A stretch of DNA of 64,000 bases from Rhodococcus phenolicus (GTDB taxonomy: Bacteria; Actinomycetota; Actinomycetes; Mycobacteriales; Mycobacteriaceae), in NCBI RefSeq assembly GCF_001646785.1, contig NZ_LRRH01000043.1:31404-95403 (forward strand), given 5' to 3'. Position numbers and translations under genes: made by a program. Shown in pieces: positions 57,514 through 64,000 of this stretch (within the stretch, counting starts at the first letter, position 1; each line of letters begins with the position of its first letter). The notes beneath the pieces were generated by a model. The model searched no databases and was not told the origin of the DNA. It saw only the letters and a program-made list of their open reading frames with translations.

Positions 57514-58608
57514 CTGTCCACCGGATCTGCTCACGTCCCGTCCTCGCTGCTGCCCGACCTCGTCGAGGGCGCGCTGCGGGAGTTCTTCGCGTCCCGCGCC
57601 GATGTCGTCGGCAAGGTCGGCGGGGGTTATCCCGACGCGGTCGCCGCGCTCGAGTCGTTCGTGTTGCGCGGCGGCAAGCGGGTGCGGCCCGTGTTCGCGT
57701 GGACCGGCTGGATCGGCGCGGGCGGCGACCCGGCCGGACCGGACGCCGCCGCGGTGCTGCGTGCGTGCTCGGCACTGGAACTGGTGCAGGCGGGTGCGCT
57801 CGTGCACGACGACATCATCGACGCGTCCACCACCCGCCGGGGGTTCCCGACCGTGCACGTCGAGTACGCCGACCGGCACCGCGCCGCGCAGTGGCTGGGC
57901 GTGCCCGAACGATTCGGTGAGGCCGTGGCGATCCTTCTCGGCGACCTGGCGCTGGTGTGGGCGGACGACATGCTCCGCGAGGCCGGGCTGGACGCGGCGA
58001 CGGCGGCCAGGGTCACGCCGGTGTGGTCGGCGATGCGCACCGAGGTTCTGGGCGGCCAGTTCCTCGACATCGCCGGCGAGTCGGCAGGTGACGAATCGGT
58101 CGAGGCCGCGCTGCGGGTGAACCGGTACAAGACCGCGGCCTACACGATCGAGCGCCCCCTGCATCTGGGGGCAGCCCTCGCCGGGGCGGACGACGCTCTG
58201 ATCGACGCGTACCGCCGCTTCGGAACGGACGTCGGCATCGCGTTCCAGTTGCGCGACGACCTGCTCGGGGTGTTCGGCGACCCCGAGGTCACCGGCAAAC
58301 CGTCCGGGGACGATCTGCGCGCCGGGAAACGGACCGTGCTGTTCGCACTCGCGCTCGCCGCGGCGGACGCGACCGACCCGGCGGCCGCGCGGCTGCTGCG
58401 CGACGGGATCGGCACGGATCTGACCGACCGTCGGGTCGAGGAGATGCGTGCGGTCATGACCGGCCTCGGTGCCGTCGCCCGCGTCGAAGAGCGGATCACC
58501 GCGCTCACCGAGGAGGCGTTCGCCGCGCTGGACGCATCCGCCGCCACCGACGAGGGCAAGGCGATGCTGCGCGACTGGGCGCTGGCGGCGACGCGGCGCA
58601 CCGCCTGA
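57514..58608 (+). CDS. idsA2: Geranylgeranyl/polyprenyl diphosphate synthase, CTG start
   Basis: A 364-residue trans-prenyl diphosphate synthase that supplies GGPP for phytoene and other prenyl chains. LRGGKRVRP, the first Asp-rich motif HDDIID (near 98-103) and the second region FQLRDDLLGVFGD are present. The start is unusual: AGGAGG at 57502-57507 is followed six bases later by CTG at 57514. No ATG, GTG or TTG lies in frame between the stop at 57445 and GTG at 57661, and 57661 would cut away about 49 residues, including helices needed before LRGGKR. It matches Rv2173 in position. Its stop overlaps crtI by one base (TGATG). Confidence 0.93.
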   Translation: MSTGSAHVPSSLLPDLVEGALREFFASRADVVGKVGGGYPDAVAALESFVLRGGKRVRPVFAWTGWIGAGGDPAGPDAAAVLRACSALELVQAGALVHDDIIDASTTRRGFPTVHVEYADRHRAAQWLGVPERFGEAVAILLGDLALVWADDMLREAGLDAATAARVTPVWSAMRTEVLGGQFLDIAGESAGDESVEAALRVNRYKTAAYTIERPLHLGAALAGADDALIDAYRRFGTDVGIAFQLRDDLLGVFGDPEVTGKPSGDDLRAGKRTVLFALALAAADATDPAAARLLRDGIGTDLTDRRVEEMRAVMTGLGAVARVEERITALTEEAFAALDASAATDEGKAMLRDWALAATRRTA

Positions 58609-60182
58609 TGCGGCCGTTGCGGACCGTCGCCGGCGCCGAACGCATCGTCGTCGTCGGTGCCGGGCTCGCGGGGCTGTCCGCGGCGCTGCACCTGCGCGGG
58701 AACGGTCGCGAGGTCACCGTCCTCGAACGCGACCGGGCGGTGGGCGGCCGCGTCGGCACCCATGCCGGGCCCGGCTACGAGATCGACAACGGTGCCACCG
58801 TCCTGACGATGCCGGAGCTGATCTCCGACGCGCTGGCCGCGGTCGGCGCGGATTTCACGTCGGTGGATCCGCCGCTGCGCATCCACCCGATGACGCCCGC
58901 CTATCACGCCCGATTCGCCGACGGCAGCAGCCTCGACGTGTATTCGGACCCGGATCGGATGGTCGCGGAGGTCACCCGGGTGTGCGGCCCGGACGAGGCG
59001 CGCCGCTACCTGCGTCTCCGACGCTGGCTGGCGGACATCTTCGATGCCGAGTTCGCGCGCTTCATGGACGCGAACTTCGATTCCCCCCTCGATCTGGTCG
59101 GTTCCGCGGATGCGGCGCGGGATCTGCTGCGGCTGGTGCGGCTCGGTGGTTTCGGCCGGCTCGGGGCTCGGGTGAACCGGAAGGTCAGCGATCCGCGGCT
59201 GCGGCGCATCTTCACGTTCCAGGCGCTCTACGCGGGCGTCGCACCGGCCCGGGCACTCGCCGTGTACGCGGCGATCGCGCACATGGACACCTCGCTGGGA
59301 GTGTTCTCCGTCGACGGCGGCATGCGTTCGGTCGCGCGCGCTCTCGCCGACGCGTTGGTGACCGCGGGCGGCACGGTGCGACTCGGCGCCGAGGTCGCCG
59401 ACCTCGAGTTCGAGGGACGCCGGGTGGTCGCGGTACGCACCGTCGACGGTGACCGTCACCCCTGCGATGCGGTGGTGCTGACGCCGGACCTGCCGGTGGT
59501 GGACGCTCTGTTGCCGCGACCGCGGCGGCGTCCCACGGTGGCGTCCCCGTCGGCGGTGGTGCTGCACGGCACGGTGCCCACGTCCGTCACCGCGGGCTGG
59601 GCCGCCGGCCACCATCACACCATCGATTTCGGTTCGGCCTGGGAGGACACGTTCGCCGAGATCACCGCGCGGCGTGGTCGCGGCCGGCTGATGCGCGACC
59701 CGTCGCTGTTGATCACCCGGCCGGCCCTGAGCGACCCCGGTCTGCTGCTGACCCGCGACGGTGTCGAGCACGAACCGCTGTCGGTTCTCGCGCCCTGCCC
59801 GAACCTGGACAGTGCCCCCTTCGACTGGCAGGAACTGGCCTGCCCGTACTCGGCCGAACTGTGCTCGGTGCTGGAGCGGCGCGGATACGGCGGTATCACC
59901 GCCGGGTTCCGCATCGACCGCGTCGACACGCCCCGGACCTGGTTCGATCGGGGCATGATCGCGGGCAGTCCGTTCGGTGGCGCGCATCTGTTCCGGCAGA
60001 CCGGTCCGTTCCGGCGGCGCAACCTCGATCCGCGTTATCCGAACGTGGTGCTCGCCGGGTCGGGCACGGTTCCCGGGGTGGGTGTTCCGACGGTGCTGTT
60101 GTCGGGCCGGCTCGCCGCGGAACGACTCGGCGTCACACGGCCCCGTCGGACGGTGGGCGGCGCGGATCCCGGACTGAACTAA
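58608..60182 (+). CDS. crtI: Phytoene desaturase CrtI
   Basis: A 524-residue FAD enzyme that desaturates phytoene to lycopene in four steps. VVVGAGLAGLSAALHLRGNG and ERDRAVGGRVGTH form the FAD site, LYAGVAPARALAVYAAIAHM is the typical middle region, and NVVLAGSGTVPGVGVPTVLLSGRLAAERL the C-terminal signature. The ATG overlaps the idsA2 stop (TGATG), so the GGPP-producing and -consuming steps are translationally linked. It is not present in the M. tuberculosis locus. Confidence 0.94.
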   Translation: MRPLRTVAGAERIVVVGAGLAGLSAALHLRGNGREVTVLERDRAVGGRVGTHAGPGYEIDNGATVLTMPELISDALAAVGADFTSVDPPLRIHPMTPAYHARFADGSSLDVYSDPDRMVAEVTRVCGPDEARRYLRLRRWLADIFDAEFARFMDANFDSPLDLVGSADAARDLLRLVRLGGFGRLGARVNRKVSDPRLRRIFTFQALYAGVAPARALAVYAAIAHMDTSLGVFSVDGGMRSVARALADALVTAGGTVRLGAEVADLEFEGRRVVAVRTVDGDRHPCDAVVLTPDLPVVDALLPRPRRRPTVASPSAVVLHGTVPTSVTAGWAAGHHHTIDFGSAWEDTFAEITARRGRGRLMRDPSLLITRPALSDPGLLLTRDGVEHEPLSVLAPCPNLDSAPFDWQELACPYSAELCSVLERRGYGGITAGFRIDRVDTPRTWFDRGMIAGSPFGGAHLFRQTGPFRRRNLDPRYPNVVLAGSGTVPGVGVPTVLLSGRLAAERLGVTRPRRTVGGADPGLN

Positions 60183-60252
60183 ACTGTCTTCTCGTTCGTA
60201 GATCACCTGCACTGCGTGAAGGCGTGTGCACCAGGGGGAGGAAACCGAAACC

Positions 60253-61905
60253 ATGTCGTCCCCTGCTGCCCCCGACGCCGCACCGGCCGCGGCGGAGCCC
60301 GCCCGTACGGTCTCGTTCCTGCGGAGCCCCGCCGGCAACGCGGCGGTTCTCGGGGCGGTCGGCACCGCACTGCTGACCTTCGGCAGTTTCGGCGCCGGAA
60401 GCGTCCGCCGGCAGGATCCGCTGCTCGAGGATCTCTTCCTGTCGTGGCTGCGGTTCGGTCACGGCCTGCTGCTGTCGACGATCCTGGTGTGGGCGGGTGT
60501 CCTGCTGATGATCGCGGCGTGGGTGCGGCTCGGCCGCAGCGCTCGTGCCGGTGAGGTGAGCCTCCGCGACACCTGGAAGGTGCTTCCCGTGTGGGTGGCG
60601 CCGTTGCTGGTCGCGACCCCGATGTTCAGCCGCGACGCGTACTCGTATCTCGCCCAGGGCGCGATGCTGCGGGACGGTTTCGATCCGTACGTCGACGGTC
60701 CTGTCGTCAACCCCGGGATCCTGCTCGACAACGTCAGCAACGTGTGGAAGACCACGACGACGCCGTACGGCCCGGTGCATCTGTTGCTCGGGGCCGGCAT
60801 CACATCGCTGACCGACGACAACGTCGTTCTGGGAACGTGGTTGTGGCGGCTGCTGATGCTGCCCGGCCTGGTCCTGATGGCATGGGCGGTACCGAAACTC
60901 GCCCGCAGGATGGGCGGCGATCCGACGATCGCGTTGTGGCTGGCGGTGCTCAATCCGCTCGTGCTGATCCACTTGGTCGGCGGCGTCCACAACGAACTGC
61001 TGATGGTCGGGCTGATGATGGCCGGCATCGTGCTCGTGCTCGAGCGCCGGCACGTCGGCGGTATCGCGCTCGTGTCGCTCGGCGCGGCGATCAAGGCGAC
61101 CGCCGGTCTGGCCTTGCCGTTCCTCATCTGGGTGTGGATGGTGCACGAACGCGACCGGGCCCGTGAGGAAGAGCGCGAACCGGCCGCCCCGATCCGGTTG
61201 TTCGCCAAGACCGCCGGGATCGGCGTCGTGGTGTTCGCCGCCGTGTTCGGCGCCGCGTCCGCACTCGCCGGTGTCGGGATCGGCTGGCTGACGGCGCTGT
61301 CCGGATCGTCGAAGATCATCAACTGGCTGTCGCTGCCCACGATGGCCGCGCATGCCGTCACGTGGGTCACGCCCTGGCGTCTCGGCTCCGTGCTCGAGGT
61401 GACCCGCACGATCTGCATGCTGGCGCTCGTGGCGATCCTGGTGTGGGCGTGGTGGCGGTTCCGCAGAACCGAACGCGACGCCGTCCTGGGCATCGTGGTT
61501 GCGCTGACCGCGGTCACGGTCCTGTCCCCCGCCGCGCTGCCGTGGTACTACTCGTGGCCGCTCGCGGTCGCCGCGGCGTTCGCGATGTCGACGCGGACGC
61601 TGATGGTTCTCGTCGGCCTGTCCACGTGGCTGATGGTGATCTTCAATCCGGACGGGTCGATCGGCATGTACAACATCGCACACGTGGCGGTCGCGATCTT
61701 CGTGTCGGTGGTTGCGGCGCTGTCGCTGCGCACGGCCGACCCGCTGCACCTGCGTTCCCGTCGCCCGGCAGCCACACCTGCTGTCGCGGTCCCCGTCCCC
61801 GAACACACCGCCCCTGCACCTGCCGTACCCGGACCCGCCGTGCCCGCACCCGCGGCCGCCACCGATCCGGCACCAGCGGCCTCCGCGGAGCCCCCGCGCG
61901 GGTGA
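60253..61905 (+). CDS. mptA: Alpha-(1->6)-mannopyranosyltransferase MptA
   Basis: GT-C membrane glycosyltransferase of about 550 residues with some twelve hydrophobic segments. MptA uses polyprenyl-phosphate-mannose to extend the alpha-1,6-mannan core of lipomannan and lipoarabinomannan on the outer membrane face. Visible marks are FSRDAYSYLAQGAML, with the Asp of the first external loop, then NVWKTTTTPYGPVHLLLGAG and HLVGGVHNELLMVGLMMAGI. The C-terminal tail is Pro/Ala-rich. ATG at 60253 is preferred to GTG at 60226. It matches Rv2174. Its stop overlaps a GTG of crtB. Confidence 0.94.
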   Translation: MSSPAAPDAAPAAAEPARTVSFLRSPAGNAAVLGAVGTALLTFGSFGAGSVRRQDPLLEDLFLSWLRFGHGLLLSTILVWAGVLLMIAAWVRLGRSARAGEVSLRDTWKVLPVWVAPLLVATPMFSRDAYSYLAQGAMLRDGFDPYVDGPVVNPGILLDNVSNVWKTTTTPYGPVHLLLGAGITSLTDDNVVLGTWLWRLLMLPGLVLMAWAVPKLARRMGGDPTIALWLAVLNPLVLIHLVGGVHNELLMVGLMMAGIVLVLERRHVGGIALVSLGAAIKATAGLALPFLIWVWMVHERDRAREEEREPAAPIRLFAKTAGIGVVVFAAVFGAASALAGVGIGWLTALSGSSKIINWLSLPTMAAHAVTWVTPWRLGSVLEVTRTICMLALVAILVWAWWRFRRTERDAVLGIVVALTAVTVLSPAALPWYYSWPLAVAAAFAMSTRTLMVLVGLSTWLMVIFNPDGSIGMYNIAHVAVAIFVSVVAALSLRTADPLHLRSRRPAATPAVAVPVPEHTAPAPAVPGPAVPAPAAATDPAPAASAEPPRG

Positions 61906-62804
61906 CCGGAGGCATGGACGAGGCGTTCCGGTACTGCGAGCGGCTCACTGCCGCACATGGACGCACGTACCACCTGGCGTCGCGGTTGCTGCCGCCCGGG
62001 CGCCGCGCGGGTGTGCACGCTCTCTACGGGTTCGCGCGGACCGTGGACGACATCGTCGACGTCACCGCCGTGGACGATCCGGCAACGGCATCCCGGCAGG
62101 TCGACGCGGTGCTGGCGCGGCTGTACGCAGCACTCGACGGTGATCCGGGGCCGGCCGACGACGTCGGTCTCGTGGTGCGGGCGGTCGCCGCCACCGTCGT
62201 CCGCTACGGGATTCCCCTCGACCATTTCGAGGCGTTCGTGCGGTCGATGCGGATGGACATCCCCGGTACCGCGGTATTCCGCGATCGGTACCGCGACATG
62301 GCGGAGCTGCGGGAATACATGTACGGGTCGGCGGCGGTGATCGGATTGCAGTTGCTGCCGGTGTTCGGCGTCGACGATCCCGACCGCGCAGGCCCGTACG
62401 CGGCCGCGCTGGGGACCGCGTTCCAGTTGACGAATTTCGTGCGCGACGTCGGCGAGGACCTGGCGCGCGGGCGGATCTACCTGCCCGCCGACGGCTGGTC
62501 GGCGTTCGGCGTCGACGACGAGCTGCTCGCCGAATGCCTGCGCGCCGGCGCACCCGATCCGCGGGTACGCCGGGCGCTCGCCCATTTCGTGGCGCTCGCA
62601 CGCGCCGACTATCGGCGCGCCGAGCCGGGACTGGCCCTGCTCCCCGACCGGGTCCGTCCCGGGATCCGGGCGGCGTTCGTGCTGTACGGCAGCATCCTCG
62701 ACGAGGTCGAGGACAACGGCTACCGGGTGTTCGACCGCCGCGCGGTGGTGCCGCGACGGCGACGGCTCGCGGTGCTGCTCGCACAGCTCGCGTCCCGCCG
62801 CTGA
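61902..62804 (+). CDS. crtB: Phytoene synthase CrtB
   Basis: A 300-residue squalene/phytoene synthase that condenses two GGPP to phytoene. The two Asp-rich motifs are ARTVDDIVDV (near 49-53) and NFVRDVGEDLARGRIYLP. GTG at 61902 overlaps the mptA stop by four bases (GTGA); ATG at 61914 with GGAGG just before it is an alternative. It ends seven bases from the converging Rv2175c-like gene. It is inserted, relative to M. tuberculosis, between mptA and the Rv2175c homologue. Confidence 0.94.
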   Translation: MTGGMDEAFRYCERLTAAHGRTYHLASRLLPPGRRAGVHALYGFARTVDDIVDVTAVDDPATASRQVDAVLARLYAALDGDPGPADDVGLVVRAVAATVVRYGIPLDHFEAFVRSMRMDIPGTAVFRDRYRDMAELREYMYGSAAVIGLQLLPVFGVDDPDRAGPYAAALGTAFQLTNFVRDVGEDLARGRIYLPADGWSAFGVDDELLAECLRAGAPDPRVRRALAHFVALARADYRRAEPGLALLPDRVRPGIRAAFVLYGSILDEVEDNGYRVFDRRAVVPRRRRLAVLLAQLASRR

Positions 62805-62811
62805 CGGTTGC

Positions 62812-63183
62812 TCAGAAGCCCAGGGCCTGGGCCCGGCGCACGACCTCGCGCGCCGAATGGGTGTGCAGCGCCGCAGCCGGGCTGCCACCCTCGAGCGAGT
62901 CGTCCTCGCGGAACAACCAGATCAGGATCTCGTCGTCGCGGAAACCTCCGTCGTGCAGCACCGAGATCAGGCCCGGCACGCTCTTGAGGACGTGGCCGTC
63001 CTCACCGAAGAAGGCTTCCGGCACGGCCAGGACACCGTCGCGTTTGATCGCCAGGAGCTGGCGGTCGCGCAGCATCTGGTGGACGCGGGTGATGACGACA
63101 CCGGTTTGTTTCGACACATCGACGAGTTGGAGTACCGGTACCGAAGGGTCCAGCACGTCGTCGCAGAACGGGATTGCACTCAC
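62812..63183 (-). CDS. Rv2175c-like DNA-binding protein
   Basis: A 123-residue protein with an N-terminal winged-helix segment (VPVLQLVDVSKQTGVVITRVHQMLRDRQLLAIKRDG) and a C-terminal helical domain (LKSVPGLISVLHDGGFRDDEILIWLF). It matches Rv2175c of M. tuberculosis, a DNA-binding protein phosphorylated by the neighbouring kinase PknL. GTG at 63183 gives a protein slightly shorter than the mycobacterial one. It is divergent from pknL; any N-terminal phospho-acceptor Thr in a longer leader is not seen here. Confidence 0.9.
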   Translation of the reverse strand: MSAIPFCDDVLDPSVPVLQLVDVSKQTGVVITRVHQMLRDRQLLAIKRDGVLAVPEAFFGEDGHVLKSVPGLISVLHDGGFRDDEILIWLFREDDSLEGGSPAAALHTHSAREVVRRAQALGF

Positions 63184-63331
63184 CCGGGTAACGTTATCGG
63201 GTTCGATCCGCAGTGCACGCGAGACCGTCCCGTCCGGCGCGCTGGCTACGATCGACTGGGGTGAACGACCCCACCCACAAGGAACCGACCGACGTCGCCG
63301 TGCGGCGTCGCAGAACACGGGGGTACACCGC

Positions 63332-64000
63332 GTGACCGCTGGAGGCGACCGCTTGGTCGGCATCGTGCTCGATGGACGCTATCGGATCGAAGCGCCCATC
63401 GCCCGGGGCGGCATGTCGACGGTGTATCGCGGGACCGACATGCGGCTGGACCGGCCGGTCGCGGTGAAGGTAATGGATCCGCAGCTCGCCGCCGATCCGC
63501 AGTTCCGTACCCGATTCGAGTTCGAGGCCCGGGCCGTCGCGAAGCTGAACCATCCCGGGCTCGTCGCCGTCTACGACCAGGGGCACGACGGTGAGCACGC
63601 GTTCCTGGTGATGGAGCTCGTCGATGGTGGCACGCTGCGCGAGCTGCTGCGTGAACGCGGACCGATGCCCCCGCACGCCGCCGCCGCGGTCGCGGCACCG
63701 GTGCTCGGCGCGCTGGCCGTCGCGCACCGCGCGGGTCTGGTGCACCGCGACGTCAAACCCGAGAACATCCTCATCTCCGAGAGCGGCGAGGTGAAATCGG
63801 CGGGCGTCGTCCTGTTCGAGATGCTCACCGGACGCACGCCGTTCACGGGCGACACCTCGCTGTCCGTGGCCTACCAGCGGGTCGAGAAGGACGTGCCCGA
63901 TCCGGGATCCTGCATCGACGGTGTGCCCCCCGAGTTCGACGAGCTGGTCCGGCACGCCACCGAACGCGAGCCCGGTCAGCGCTTCGACGACGCCGGCGCG
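63332..64000 (+). CDS. pknL: Ser/Thr protein kinase PknL, 5' part, lacking the activation segment
   Basis: Hanks-type kinase reading to the right edge, 223 codons present. The N-lobe is intact: glycine loop IARGGMSTVYRG, Lys46 (VAVKVMD), Glu66 in helix C and MELVDGG hinge. The catalytic loop VHRDVKPEN (Asp140, Asn145) is also intact. After SESGEVK (to residue 155) the frame passes directly to SAGVVLFEMLTGRTPF, so DFG, the activation loop, the APE-type motif and the SDVYS start of helix F are missing, about 45 residues by comparison with M. tuberculosis PknL recalled from memory. The frame is kept. Phosphotransfer should be lost. GGGGG lies upstream of GTG 63332. Transmembrane region, if any, is outside the window. 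Confidence 0.9.
   Translation, partial: MTAGGDRLVGIVLDGRYRIEAPIARGGMSTVYRGTDMRLDRPVAVKVMDPQLAADPQFRTRFEFEARAVAKLNHPGLVAVYDQGHDGEHAFLVMELVDGGTLRELLRERGPMPPHAAAAVAAPVLGALAVAHRAGLVHRDVKPENILISESGEVKSAGVVLFEMLTGRTPFTGDTSLSVAYQRVEKDVPDPGSCIDGVPPEFDELVRHATEREPGQRFDDAGA

Noticed and set aside
1..64000. tRNA genes, insertion sequences, prophage, CRISPR arrays or toxin-antitoxin pairs
   Set aside because: Reading both strands I saw no tRNA-like cloverleaf, transposase, integrase, regular spacer array or paired small toxin-antitoxin genes; the HEPN gene has no obvious antitoxin partner.

Overview
This window is high-G+C actinobacterial chromosome, and gene content and order point to Rhodococcus or a close relative in the Mycobacteriales. 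The signs are a DAP-type peptidoglycan cluster with SepF, YggT and Wag31, an MptA mannosyltransferase for lipomannan, a CrtO-type carotenoid ketolase, a translational T-box on ileS, and many GTG starts with 4-base gene overlaps. I see no tRNA or rRNA gene, insertion sequence, prophage or CRISPR array.

Region 1 (1-9.6 kb) is a mixed metabolic and stress segment: the 5' part of ilvA, a large HPII-type catalase, a CsbD-like stress protein, a thiamine-diphosphate pyruvate dehydrogenase/oxidase with a deazaflavin-type nitroreductase, an FMN-binding glutamate-synthase-like protein and an FAD oxidoreductase. Region 2 (9.6-30 kb) matches the M. tuberculosis Rv1536-Rv1547 neighbourhood: dnaE1, rarD, an RluD-type pseudouridine synthase, lspA, two lipoproteins (one Mtb12-like), dinB, a DrrAB-type ABC exporter, a large AfsR/SARP regulator and ileS with its T-box leader.

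Region 3 (29-50 kb, minus strand) is the division and cell wall (dcw) cluster, read from mraZ through rsmH, an FtsL-like gene, pbpB, murE, murF, mraY, murD, ftsW, murG, murC, ftsQ, ftsZ, pgeF, yggS, sepF and yggT to wag31. Most junctions from the FtsL-like gene to yggS are 1- to 4-base start/stop overlaps, which implies translational coupling. Three GTGGG repeats at 10-bp spacing overlap the mraZ promoter and fit MraZ autoregulation.

Region 4 (50-64 kb) follows M. tuberculosis Rv2169c-Rv2176 (DUF3040, GNAT, lppM, metF-like, idsA2, mptA, Rv2175c, pknL), but five carotenoid genes (crtO, cruF, cruG, crtI, crtB) are interleaved with it. Prenyl diphosphate synthesis, carotenoid synthesis and lipomannan mannosylation are thus joined by overlapping genes. 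No lycopene cyclase is present.

The most unusual points are these. The pknL kinase has an apparent in-frame loss of its whole activation segment, including DFG and APE. Three 11-bp-spaced GCAAG repeats lie upstream of the ABC exporter, next to an AfsR/SARP gene whose 3' end overlaps the exporter. A perfect SOS (LexA) box lies upstream of a HEPN-domain gene. Short repeats are inserted at dcw gene junctions. idsA2 appears to start at CTG. I did not find a clearly new multi-gene system; the candidates above are the best leads.
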